A stretch of 24,984 nt of DNA, from positions 1 through 24,984 of the forward strand of contig JBNKFQ010000037.1 of the NCBI GenBank assembly GCA_050289385.1. Direction: 5' to 3'. The stretch is from JBNKFQ01 sp050289385. Its GTDB lineage: Bacteria > Pseudomonadota > Gammaproteobacteria > Pseudomonadales > Porticoccaceae. Under the pieces are notes generated by a model. The model was not told where the DNA came from, made no database searches, and saw only the letters and a program-made list of their open reading frames with translations. The translations under genes and the position numbers were made by a program. This document shows, piece after piece, positions 1 to 7,448 of the stretch (position 1 is the first letter of the stretch; the number at the start of each line of letters is the position of its first letter).

Positions 1-1
1 T

Positions 2-1024
2 GGCAAGTCTGCCATTGCGATTGATACCATCATCAATCAGAAAGGCACGGGCATTAAATGTATTTACGTTGCCATTGGTCAAAAGCAGTCGTCTATCGCC
101 AATGTTGTGCGCAAGCTGGAAGAGCACGGTGCCATGGAGCATACCATTGTGGTTGCTGCCGGCGCGTCCGACCCCGCTTCCATGCAATTTCTGGCGCCTT
201 ATGCCGGTTGTTCCATGGGTGAGTACTACCGCGACCGTGGTCAGGATGCCCTGATTATTTATGACGACCTTACCAAACAGGCTTGGGGTTATCGTCAGAT
301 CTCCCTGCTGTTAAGACGTCCGCCAGGCCGTGAAGCCTACCCGGGTGACGTTTTTTACCTGCACTCCCGCTTGCTGGAGCGCGCGGCGCGGGTAAATGCC
401 GAGTACGTTGAGAAATTCACTGACGGCGAAGTGAAAGGTCAGACCGGTTCGCTAACGGCACTGCCCATCATCGAAACCCAGGCCGGAGACGTTTCCGCGT
501 TTGTACCAACTAACGTGATTTCGATTACCGATGGTCAGATATTTCTGGAAACCGACCTGTTCAACGCCGGTATCCGCCCTGCGATCAACGCCGGTATTTC
601 GGTGTCGCGGGTAGGTGGTGCGGCACAAACCAAGGTAATCAAAAAGCTCGGTGGTGGTATTCGCCTCGCGCTTGCTCAATATCGTGAACTCGCAGCCTTT
701 TCCCAGTTTGCTTCAGACCTTGATGACGCTACCCGCGCACAGCTTGAGCACGGTCAGCGTGTTATGGAGTTGATGAAACAGAAGCAATACTCGCCACTGT
801 CTGTTGCGGAAACTGCCATTGTGCTTTATGCGGCGAACGAGGGTTACCTGAAAGAGGTTGAGGTTAAGAAGGTTGGTGATTTTGAAGCAGCCCTGCTCTC
901 CTATATGAAGAGCGAGCACGCCGACCTGATCAAACAGGTTAATGAAACCGGCGACTATAACAATGATATTGCTGCCAGCTTTAAGGCAGCTATCGACAAG
1001 TTTGTTGCCACCCAAACCTGGTGA
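2..1024 (+). CDS. atpA: ATP synthase F1 subunit alpha, 3' part (5' end outside window)
   Basis: This is the nucleotide-binding, mostly non-catalytic alpha subunit of the F1 sector of F1F0 ATP synthase, on the cytoplasmic face of the membrane. The reading frame is open from base 2 and begins inside the Walker A loop (GKSAIAIDTI), so about 173 residues are missing upstream. The 340 visible residues match the expected remainder of a 513-residue protein. Visible family signatures are YRQISLLLRRPPGREAYPGD, the HSRLLERA segment and the arginine-finger region ISVSRVGGAAQTK. The C-terminal helical domain is complete and ends at TGA. It is followed by atpG, atpD and atpC on the same strand, which is the standard operon order. 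The ORF-style start at base 107 is internal and not the real start. Identification is certain; only the N-terminus is unseen. Confidence 0.98.
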   Translation, partial: GKSAIAIDTIINQKGTGIKCIYVAIGQKQSSIANVVRKLEEHGAMEHTIVVAAGASDPASMQFLAPYAGCSMGEYYRDRGQDALIIYDDLTKQAWGYRQISLLLRRPPGREAYPGDVFYLHSRLLERAARVNAEYVEKFTDGEVKGQTGSLTALPIIETQAGDVSAFVPTNVISITDGQIFLETDLFNAGIRPAINAGISVSRVGGAAQTKVIKKLGGGIRLALAQYRELAAFSQFASDLDDATRAQLEHGQRVMELMKQKQYSPLSVAETAIVLYAANEGYLKEVEVKKVGDFEAALLSYMKSEHADLIKQVNETGDYNNDIAASFKAAIDKFVATQTW

Positions 1025-1070
1025 TTGGTTAACAATAGGTAACATAACGGAATGGCTTACTTGAAATTTA

Positions 1071-1100
1071 CCGTCATTCCCGCGCAGGCGGGAATGACGG
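1071..1100. repeat. REP-like palindrome between atpA and atpG
   Basis: Two perfect 13-base arms, CCGTCATTCCCGC and GCGGGAATGACGG, flank a 4-base loop (GCAG). The core ATTCCCGCGCAGGCGGGAAT is the kind of short dispersed palindrome known from many proteobacteria (for example the Neisseria dRS3 type). It lies in the 117-base atpA-atpG spacer with no T-run after it, so it is more likely a REP or RNA-processing hairpin than a terminator. I found only this one copy in the window. Confidence 0.85.
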
Positions 1101-1141
1101 AGTTGTACGCAGGGTAAACACCGTTCGAGACAGGCAAAGTT

Positions 1142-2002
1142 ATGGCAGTTGGAAAAGAAGTCAAAACCAAAATCGCCAGTGTGCAAAGCACACAAAAGAT
1201 CACCAGTGCCATGGAACTGGTGGCGGCCAGTAAAATGCGTCGTGCCCAGGACCGCATGAAGCTGGGCAAGCCCTACGCGCAACGAATCCGGGACGTTATT
1301 GGCCATATTGCCAATGCCGCACCGGAGTATCGCCACCAATATTTGCTGGAGCGTGAAGTAAAACGCGTGGGCTATATCGTGGTGTCGTCTGATCGCGGTC
1401 TTTGTGGTGGTTTGAACATAAATCTGTTCAAGGCCACGATCAAGGCAATGAAAGAATGGTCGGATCAGGGTATTGAGGTTGATTTGTGTGCCGTTGGCAA
1501 CAAGGCCATATCATTTTTTGGTTCACTCGGCGGTAACATCAGCGCGGCGGTGAAGGATCTCGGTGACGAGCCGTCAGCGGCTAATTTGCTCAGCAGCGTA
1601 AAAGTTGTGCTGGACGCTTTTGATGAGGGTCAGATAGACCGCCTGTTTCTGGTAAGCAATGATTTTGTAAACACCATGACGCAAAAGCCTCAAATTACAC
1701 AGCTGTTGCCGCTCAAGCCCACCGAAGACGACAAGCTCAAGCACCACTGGGACTACATTTACGAGCCGGATGCCAGAGACCTGCTTGATGGCCTGCTGGT
1801 GCGTTACATTGAATCCCAGGTGTATCAGGCTGTGGTGGAAAACAAGGCCTGTGAACAGGCGGCGCGAATGATCGCCATGAAAAGCGCTACCGACAACGCT
1901 GGCAACATGATCGAAGAGCTTGAGCTGCTGTACAACAAGGCTCGTCAGGCAGCGATTACGCAAGAGCTGTCCGAGATTGTGAGTGGAGCGGCAGCGGTTT
2001 AA
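1142..2002 (+). CDS. atpG: ATP synthase F1 subunit gamma
   Basis: Gamma is the rotary shaft of F1 and couples proton flow through F0 to catalysis in the alpha/beta hexamer. The product is 286 residues, against 287 in E. coli. The N-terminal helix carries the family signature (KIASVQSTQKITSAMELVAASKMRRAQ). The central part has the DRGLCGGLN motif typical of gamma. The C-terminal coiled-coil helix ends in YNKARQAAITQELSEIVSGAAAV, shown here only to mark the conserved C-terminus. The ATG at 1142 gives exactly the expected N-terminus, although the upstream ribosome-binding site (AGG around 1132) is weak. It sits third in the visible operon, separated from atpA by an unusually long spacer holding a palindrome. 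Nothing else in the gene is odd. Confidence 0.98.
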   Translation: MAVGKEVKTKIASVQSTQKITSAMELVAASKMRRAQDRMKLGKPYAQRIRDVIGHIANAAPEYRHQYLLEREVKRVGYIVVSSDRGLCGGLNINLFKATIKAMKEWSDQGIEVDLCAVGNKAISFFGSLGGNISAAVKDLGDEPSAANLLSSVKVVLDAFDEGQIDRLFLVSNDFVNTMTQKPQITQLLPLKPTEDDKLKHHWDYIYEPDARDLLDGLLVRYIESQVYQAVVENKACEQAARMIAMKSATDNAGNMIEELELLYNKARQAAITQELSEIVSGAAAV

Positions 2003-2061
2003 TTGCTCGAAAAATTTACTGTTTTGCTTTTTAAAGCTTGATTAATAAAAGTTTAGTTAAT

Positions 2062-2067
2062 GAGGAA
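2062..2067 (+). promoter_or_regulatory. Ribosome-binding site that fixes the atpD start
   Basis: The motif GAGGAA lies seven bases before the ATG at 2074. An in-frame ATG at 2038 would add 12 residues not found in the beta-subunit family, so this site supports the downstream start. Confidence 0.7.
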
Positions 2068-2073
2068 CCGGAA

Positions 2074-3450
2074 ATGAGTAGCGGACGTATCGTACAAATT
2101 ATCGGCGCCGTGATCGACGTGGAATTCCCGCGTGACCAGGTGCCGAAGGTATATGACGCCCTGACAGTTGAGGAAAAAGGTCTGACCCTTGAGGTACAGC
2201 AACAGCTGGGTGACGGCGTGGTTCGCACGATTGCCATGGGTTCCTCGGAAGGTGTACGGCGCGGACTGGATGTCAACAACACCAACGCGCCGGTCAAGGT
2301 GCCAGTGGGCAAAGAGACCCTTGGCCGAATCATGGACGTGCTGGGTAACCCGATCGACGAATGTGGTGAAATCGGCGAGCAAGAGCGCATGCCTATACAC
2401 CGCAAGGCGCCCACGTATGCTGATCAGTCTTCTTCCAATGACTTGCTGGAAACCGGCATCAAGGTTATCGACCTGGTTTGCCCGTTTGCCAAAGGCGGTA
2501 AAGTCGGTTTGTTCGGTGGTGCCGGCGTTGGCAAAACCGTAAACATGATGGAACTGATTAACAATATCGCCAAGGAGCATAGCGGCTTGTCGGTATTTGC
2601 CGGTGTCGGTGAACGCACCCGGGAAGGCAATGACTTCTACTACGAAATGAAAGAGTCCAACGTACTGGACAAGGTTGCCATGGTGTACGGCCAGATGAAT
2701 GAGCCACCCGGCAACCGCCTGCGCGTGGCCCTGACCGGCCTGACAATGGCAGAAAAATTCCGTGACGAAGGCAAGGATGTGCTGTTATTTATCGATAACA
2801 TCTATCGTTACACCCTGGCTGGTACCGAAGTATCCGCGCTGCTGGGGCGTATGCCGTCGGCGGTGGGTTACCAGCCCACGCTGGCAGAAGAAATGGGTGT
2901 GTTGCAGGAGCGCATTACCTCCACCAAAACCGGTTCCATTACCTCTATTCAGGCGGTATACGTGCCCGCGGATGACTTGACTGACCCGTCCCCCGCAACC
3001 ACGTTCTCTCACTTGGACGCCACCGTAGTATTGAGTCGGGACATCGCTTCCAAAGGTATTTACCCGGCGATCGACCCGCTTGATTCCACGTCACGCCAGC
3101 TCGACCCGCTGGTGGTTGGCCAGGAGCATTACGAGGTTGCCCGCGGGGTGCAGTCGGTGCTTCAACGCTACAAGGAACTCAAGGACATTATCGCCATTCT
3201 TGGTATGGACGAATTGTCAGAAGAAGACAAACAGGTTGTTTCCCGCGCTCGCAAGATCGAACGTTTTCTGTCCCAGCCTTTCCATGTGGCAGAAGTATTT
3301 ACCGGCTCGCCCGGCAAATACGTGCCACTGAAAGACACCATCTCCAGCTTCAAGGCAATTTTGGGTGGTGACTACGACAACCTGCCTGAGCAGGCGTTTT
3401 ACATGGTTGGCACAATCGAAGAAGCTGTCGAGAACGCCAAAAAATTGTAA
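2074..3450 (+). CDS. atpD: ATP synthase F1 subunit beta (catalytic)
   Basis: Beta carries the catalytic sites that make ATP from ADP and phosphate in the F1 head. The chosen start gives 458 residues (E. coli has 460) and the standard N-terminus MSSGRIVQIIGAVIDVEFP. The P-loop GGAGVGKT is at residues 148-155, the GER motif with the catalytic glutamate at about 179-181, and the Walker B strand in VLLFIDNIYRYTLAGTEVS. The ALLGRMPSAVGYQPTLAEEM segment and the C-terminal DELSEEDKQVVSRARKI helix match the gammaproteobacterial sequence almost residue for residue. It follows atpG by 71 bases. The gap to atpC is 165 bases, longer than usual, and contains an inverted-repeat segment. Function is certain. 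Confidence 0.99.
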   Translation: MSSGRIVQIIGAVIDVEFPRDQVPKVYDALTVEEKGLTLEVQQQLGDGVVRTIAMGSSEGVRRGLDVNNTNAPVKVPVGKETLGRIMDVLGNPIDECGEIGEQERMPIHRKAPTYADQSSSNDLLETGIKVIDLVCPFAKGGKVGLFGGAGVGKTVNMMELINNIAKEHSGLSVFAGVGERTREGNDFYYEMKESNVLDKVAMVYGQMNEPPGNRLRVALTGLTMAEKFRDEGKDVLLFIDNIYRYTLAGTEVSALLGRMPSAVGYQPTLAEEMGVLQERITSTKTGSITSIQAVYVPADDLTDPSPATTFSHLDATVVLSRDIASKGIYPAIDPLDSTSRQLDPLVVGQEHYEVARGVQSVLQRYKELKDIIAILGMDELSEEDKQVVSRARKIERFLSQPFHVAEVFTGSPGKYVPLKDTISSFKAILGGDYDNLPEQAFYMVGTIEEAVENAKKL

Positions 3451-3456
3451 AAACCC

Positions 3457-3577
3457 GGTCGGACGTTCGACGCCGGACGTTTGACGCAAAAAGAAGTTTG
3501 CAGCGTGGATCAGATTTTCACGCTGCTGGTTGTCAGGATTACAGTAGCGTCCAGGGTCAGGCATCCGTCGTCCGACC
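3457..3577. repeat. Inverted-repeat-bounded segment in the atpD-atpC spacer (MITE-like?)
   Basis: Nine-base perfect inverted repeats (GGTCGGACG at 3457-3465, CGTCCGACC at 3569-3577) bound a 121-base segment. Extended inward, the ends still pair at about 17 of 23 positions. Inside is a hairpin with an 8-base perfect stem (GCAGCGTG at 3500-3507, CACGCTGC at 3519-3526). No target-site duplication is evident. It could be a small non-autonomous palindromic element, or a structured spacer that sets atpC expression. The structure is seen; its nature is inferred. Confidence 0.45.
3460..3487. repeat. Tandem 14-base repeat, two copies
   Basis: Two adjacent copies, CGGACGTTCGACGC and CGGACGTTTGACGC, differ at one base. 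They lie directly after the atpD stop codon, at the left end of the inverted-repeat segment. Confidence 0.75.
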
Positions 3578-3615
3578 ACTTGCCTGCTGAAACCGACGCT
3601 AATCGAGACTAGACT

Positions 3616-4041
3616 ATGGCTATGACTGTTCACTGTGACATAGTAAGCGCTGAAGAGGCCCTGTTTTCAGGCCTTGTCGAAATGGTAGTGGCCACCGGTT
3701 CGCAGGGCGAACTGGGGGTAACCTTTGGGCACACTCCCCTGCTTACCGACCTCAAGCCCGGCCCGGTACGCATTGTCAAACAAAATGGCGAAGAGGAAAT
3801 TTACTACCTTTCCGGCGGTTATCTGGAAGTACAACCAAACAGCGTATCCATTATGGCTGACGTGGCAAATCGTGCAGACAACCTGGATGAGGCTGCGGTG
3901 TTGGCCGCCAAAACCGAGGCTGAACATGCACTTGCCAACCAGGCTGGCGAGTTTGACTACTCTCGAGCGGCGTCCCAGCTGGCAGAGGCAATGGCGCAAT
4001 TGCGAACCATTGAGCAGCTCCGCAAAAAGCTGGGCAAATAA
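3616..4041 (+). CDS. atpC: ATP synthase F1 subunit epsilon
   Basis: Epsilon joins gamma to the c-ring and inhibits ATP hydrolysis through its C-terminal helices. The product is 141 residues, the usual size. The N-terminal beta-sandwich is recognisable from MAMTVHCDIVSAEEALFSG, GELGVTFGHTPLLTDLKPGP and YYLSGGYLEVQP. The C-terminal part (from about residue 90) is the alanine-rich two-helix domain ending in LRTIEQLRKKLGK. The ATG at 3616 gives the conserved start, although no strong ribosome-binding site precedes it. It is the last atp gene and is followed by a clear intrinsic terminator. The long spacer before it, with inverted repeats, may lower its expression relative to atpD; that is inference. 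Confidence 0.98.
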   Translation: MAMTVHCDIVSAEEALFSGLVEMVVATGSQGELGVTFGHTPLLTDLKPGPVRIVKQNGEEEIYYLSGGYLEVQPNSVSIMADVANRADNLDEAAVLAAKTEAEHALANQAGEFDYSRAASQLAEAMAQLRTIEQLRKKLGK

Positions 4042-4072
4042 CTGGCAGGTCAGTGGCTTGACGGTGTGTTAT

Positions 4073-4103
4073 AAAGGGTGGCTTTCAGCTACCCTTTTTT
4101 GTT
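4073..4103 (+). terminator. Intrinsic terminator of the atp operon
   Basis: A stem of AAAGGGT paired with ACCCTTT, extended by a G-T pair and two more pairs around a TTTCA loop, runs into six T residues and more T-rich sequence. It lies 32 bases after the atpC stop and before glmU. Confidence 0.88.
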
Positions 4104-4147
4104 TGTAGATGTTTGTCTGTAAAGGATTCTACCCGGGGCGATTCGGA

Positions 4148-5521
4148 ATGAGCATAGATATCATCATACTGGCTGCCGGCAAGGGGACGCGGATGAAATC
4201 TGCGTTGCCGAAAGTTTTGCACCAACTGGCCGGGCGCTCGTTGTTGCAACACGTGCTCGACAGCTCATGCCAACTGCCAAACGCCCGGGTTATTGTGGTT
4301 ACCGGCCATGGCGCGCAACAGGTAAAAGAATCTGTAAATGACAACAATATTCTCTGGGTAGAACAAACGGAACAGCTGGGTACCGGTCACGCAGTAGCAC
4401 AGGCTTTGCCGCATTTGTCAGATTCCGGCAATGCGGTGGTTTTATACGGTGACGTGCCATTAATCGAGCAAGCGACCATTGAGCGCATGCTCGAAAAAGT
4501 TACGGAAAAAGCCATGTCGCTGTTAACCGTAGACCTTGGTGACCCCAGTGGTTACGGACGAATCGTTCGCCAGCCAGACGGCGAGGTTACCGCTATTGTG
4601 GAACAGAAGGACGCCAGTGAAGAACAACGCCAGATCAAGGAAGTAAATACCGGTGTGATGGCGCTGAATACAAGCGACCTCAAACGCTGGTTGCCCGCCA
4701 TCAAGAACAATAACGCACAGGGTGAATACTACCTTACCGACCTGATAGCCATCGCCCGTGAAGACAATTATCGAATAAACACGCTGCAACCGTCTTGTGA
4801 ACAAGAGGTACAAGGTGTTAACGATCGCTTGCAATTATCCGGGCTGGAGCGTTACTACCAAAAGCAGCAGGCAGAGCGGTTAATGCAAAATGGCGTTACC
4901 CTCGCTGATCCAGCCAGAACAGATATTCGCGGTACGTTGGAAGTTGGCATCGATATCACCATTGACATTAACTGTGTATTTAACGGTGCGGTTCAACTTG
5001 GCAATAATGTTGTGATCGGACCCAATTGCCTGATAACCAATACACGTATTGGTGACAATGTGGAAATAAAAGCCAATAGCGTTATCGAAGACTCTGTTGT
5101 AGAAAGCAACGCAATTGTTGGTCCCTATGCCAGATTGCGTCCGGGTACACGGCTGGCCGAAGGCACAAAAATTGGCAACTTTGTCGAAACCAAAAATGCG
5201 GTTGTTGGCAAAGGTAGCAAGATTAACCATCTCAGTTATGTCGGCGATGCAGAGCTTGGTGAGCAGGTAAATATTGGCGCAGGCACAATCACCTGCAACT
5301 ACGATGGGGCAAATAAATTTAAAACCACCATAGAAAATGGCGCATTTATTGGCTCCAATTCTACTCTGATAGCACCGGTAACCGTAAAAACACAGGGTTT
5401 TGTCGCAGCTGGCTCTACGGTAAATCAGGACGTTCCCGACCAAAATCTGGCGGTTGGCAGAGGTAAACAACGCAACATCGAGGGCTGGAAACGCCCGACC
5501 AAAATACAGAAGGGAGACTGA
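4148..5521 (+). CDS. glmU: Bifunctional UDP-GlcNAc pyrophosphorylase / glucosamine-1-P acetyltransferase
   Basis: GlmU acetylates glucosamine-1-phosphate and then uses UTP to form UDP-GlcNAc, the precursor of peptidoglycan and LPS, in the cytoplasm. The ATG at 4148 gives 457 residues and the standard N-terminus MSIDIIILAAGKGTRM; an in-frame ATG at 4109 would start right behind the atp terminator and add an unconserved leader. The uridylyltransferase domain covers about residues 1-228 (LAAGKGTRM, QLGTGHA, YGDVP with a metal-binding Asp). A left-handed beta-helix of hexapeptide repeats follows, with the acetyltransferase His at residue 361 (HLSYVGDAELG) and NIGAGTITCNYDG. The gene precedes glmS by only three bases, so the two are almost certainly co-transcribed and act in one pathway. 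Confidence 0.98.
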   Translation: MSIDIIILAAGKGTRMKSALPKVLHQLAGRSLLQHVLDSSCQLPNARVIVVTGHGAQQVKESVNDNNILWVEQTEQLGTGHAVAQALPHLSDSGNAVVLYGDVPLIEQATIERMLEKVTEKAMSLLTVDLGDPSGYGRIVRQPDGEVTAIVEQKDASEEQRQIKEVNTGVMALNTSDLKRWLPAIKNNNAQGEYYLTDLIAIAREDNYRINTLQPSCEQEVQGVNDRLQLSGLERYYQKQQAERLMQNGVTLADPARTDIRGTLEVGIDITIDINCVFNGAVQLGNNVVIGPNCLITNTRIGDNVEIKANSVIEDSVVESNAIVGPYARLRPGTRLAEGTKIGNFVETKNAVVGKGSKINHLSYVGDAELGEQVNIGAGTITCNYDGANKFKTTIENGAFIGSNSTLIAPVTVKTQGFVAAGSTVNQDVPDQNLAVGRGKQRNIEGWKRPTKIQKGD

Positions 5522-5524
5522 ACC

Positions 5525-7354
5525 ATGTGTGGCATAGTCGGTGCAACAGCCCAGCGAAATGTATGCGGTATTCTGGTGGAAGGCCTCCGGCGCGTGGAGT
5601 ATCGGGGTTATGACTCTGCCGGGGTTGCGATACTGGATAATCAGGGCGAGATACAAGTACGCAAAAACGCCAGCAAGGTTGCTGCCCTGGAAGCAAACCT
5701 GGCGGCCAACCCGGCCAAAGGTTGTCTGGGCATTGCACACACGCGCTGGGCAACACATGGTGTACCCAATGACATAAATGCACACCCGCATATGTCTGGC
5801 AACGTAGCGGTTGTGCACAATGGCATAATCGAAAATCATGTCGAGTTGAGGCAGGAAGTGGAATCATTGGGTTATCAACTGATATCCGATACTGACTCGG
5901 AAACTGTTGCTCATTTGGTGCACCACTACCTTCAATCTGGTTCTTCACTGTTAAGCGCTGTACAAAAAACCGTGGCGCGACTAGAGGGTGCTTATGCATT
6001 GGCGGTTATCAGCGCAGACGAACCACATTCGCTTGTCGGCTCGCGCAAAAATGTCCCGCTCGTGCTGGGGCTGGGAATAGAGGAAAACTTTATTGCCTCA
6101 GATCAGATAGCCCTGCGCCAGGTAACAGACCGTTTTGTGTTTCTGGAAGACGGCGATGTGGTGGAAATGGGTCTCACTGATTACCAGATATATGACGGTA
6201 ACGGTACTAAAGTTACTCGCGATATTGTAAAAATTACCGGTGACAATGGGGCAGTAGATAAAGGCGCCTATCGTCACTACATGCTAAAGGAAATTTTTGA
6301 ACAACCCGGCGTTTTAAACGACACACTGCAAGGGCGCGTTAGTGATAAACACGTTTTGCCAGAAGCCTTTGGCCAACACGCCACAGACATTTTTCAGCAA
6401 GTAGACAATGTGCACATTATCGCGTGTGGCACCAGTTACCACGCTGGCATGGTGGCGCGCTACTGGCTGGAAGGCTGGGTGGGTATTCCCTGCCAGGTAG
6501 AGGTTGCCAGCGAATACCGTTACCGCAAGGTGGTTGTTCCGGCAAATACACTATTTGTTACTATTTCCCAGTCGGGTGAAACGGCAGACACCCTGGCGGC
6601 GTTAAAAAAAGCCAAAAAGGCGGGTTATCTCAGCACACTTGCCATTTGCAATGTTGCAAACAGTTCGCTGGTGCGCGAAAGTGATTTGTCATTAATGACT
6701 TTTGCTGGCCCGGAAATTGGTGTGGCCTCAACCAAAGCCTTTACGACACAGCTGGTAGCCCTGCAATTATTTACCATGGGACTTGGTCGTTACCACGGTT
6801 TGACAGAAGAAAAAGAACAAGAGTTGGTTAAGGCCCTGCGCAGTTTGCCGAAATTGTCTGAACAGGTATTAAAGCTGGACAGCGAAATCGAACGGATTTT
6901 TGAATGTTACAGCGACAAACACCACGCACTGTTTTTGGGCCGTGGTGTGCAATATCCGGTGGCGCTGGAAGGTGCGCTCAAGCTCAAGGAAATTTCTTAT
7001 ATTCACGCCGAAGCCTACCCTTCCGGTGAACTCAAGCATGGGCCATTGGCACTGGTAGACGCAGATATGCCGGTGGTAGCTGTTGCGCCAAACAATGAAT
7101 TACTGGAAAAACTCAAATCCAACTTGCACGAAGTACAAGCTCGCGGTGGTGAACTTTTTGTTTTTGCCGACCGCGATTCCGGGTTTGAAAATCAACCTGG
7201 CGTGACAGTTATTAATGTGCCGCATGTTCCGGAAAGTCTGGAACCGATCATTTATACCTTGCCCCTGCAATTACTGTCTTACCACGTCGCTGTTGTAAAG
7301 GGCACGGATGTGGACCAGCCGAGAAATCTCGCTAAATCGGTGACCGTGGAATAA
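5525..7354 (+). CDS. glmS: Glutamine--fructose-6-phosphate aminotransferase (isomerizing)
   Basis: GlmS makes glucosamine-6-phosphate from fructose-6-phosphate and glutamine, the first step of the amino-sugar pathway completed by GlmU. The product is 609 residues, the same as E. coli. The N-terminal glutaminase domain begins MCGIVG, with the nucleophilic Cys exposed after Met removal, and contains RRVEYRGYDSAGVA and HTRWATHG. Two SIS domains follow: the first with CGTSYHAG, SQSGETADT and the STKAFTTQ segment, the second with GRGVQYPVALEGALKLKE and SGELKHGPLAL. The C-terminus LAKSVTVE carries the Lys that forms a Schiff base with the sugar. The purine-rich sequence before the ATG (AAGGGAG) is a good ribosome-binding site inside the end of glmU. 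No glmS ribozyme or sRNA site is visible in the three-base gap. Confidence 0.99.
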   Translation: MCGIVGATAQRNVCGILVEGLRRVEYRGYDSAGVAILDNQGEIQVRKNASKVAALEANLAANPAKGCLGIAHTRWATHGVPNDINAHPHMSGNVAVVHNGIIENHVELRQEVESLGYQLISDTDSETVAHLVHHYLQSGSSLLSAVQKTVARLEGAYALAVISADEPHSLVGSRKNVPLVLGLGIEENFIASDQIALRQVTDRFVFLEDGDVVEMGLTDYQIYDGNGTKVTRDIVKITGDNGAVDKGAYRHYMLKEIFEQPGVLNDTLQGRVSDKHVLPEAFGQHATDIFQQVDNVHIIACGTSYHAGMVARYWLEGWVGIPCQVEVASEYRYRKVVVPANTLFVTISQSGETADTLAALKKAKKAGYLSTLAICNVANSSLVRESDLSLMTFAGPEIGVASTKAFTTQLVALQLFTMGLGRYHGLTEEKEQELVKALRSLPKLSEQVLKLDSEIERIFECYSDKHHALFLGRGVQYPVALEGALKLKEISYIHAEAYPSGELKHGPLALVDADMPVVAVAPNNELLEKLKSNLHEVQARGGELFVFADRDSGFENQPGVTVINVPHVPESLEPIIYTLPLQLLSYHVAVVKGTDVDQPRNLAKSVTVE

Positions 7355-7448
7355 GGAACCCCGGGGCCTGTTTACAGGCTCCCAGGTGTTTTATCTGATT
7401 TAAATGCTCCAAAAAATACAACGGGAACTGTGATTCCAGAGAATCAAC

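Noticed and set aside
713..1339. 208-codon minus-strand frame across the atpA-atpG junction
   Set aside because: It is antisense to two certain genes. The part reading VIPACAGMT simply reflects the palindrome translated.
4880..5839. 319-codon open frame on the minus strand
   Set aside because: It lies antisense to glmU and glmS, both of which are certain, and reads as low-complexity, Cys/Asn-rich sequence with no family pattern. It is a shadow frame.
7362..7382. Hairpin around CCTG-TTTA-CAGG after glmS as a terminator
   Set aside because: The stem is short with a G-T pair and no T-run follows directly, so termination after glmS is not supported by it alone.
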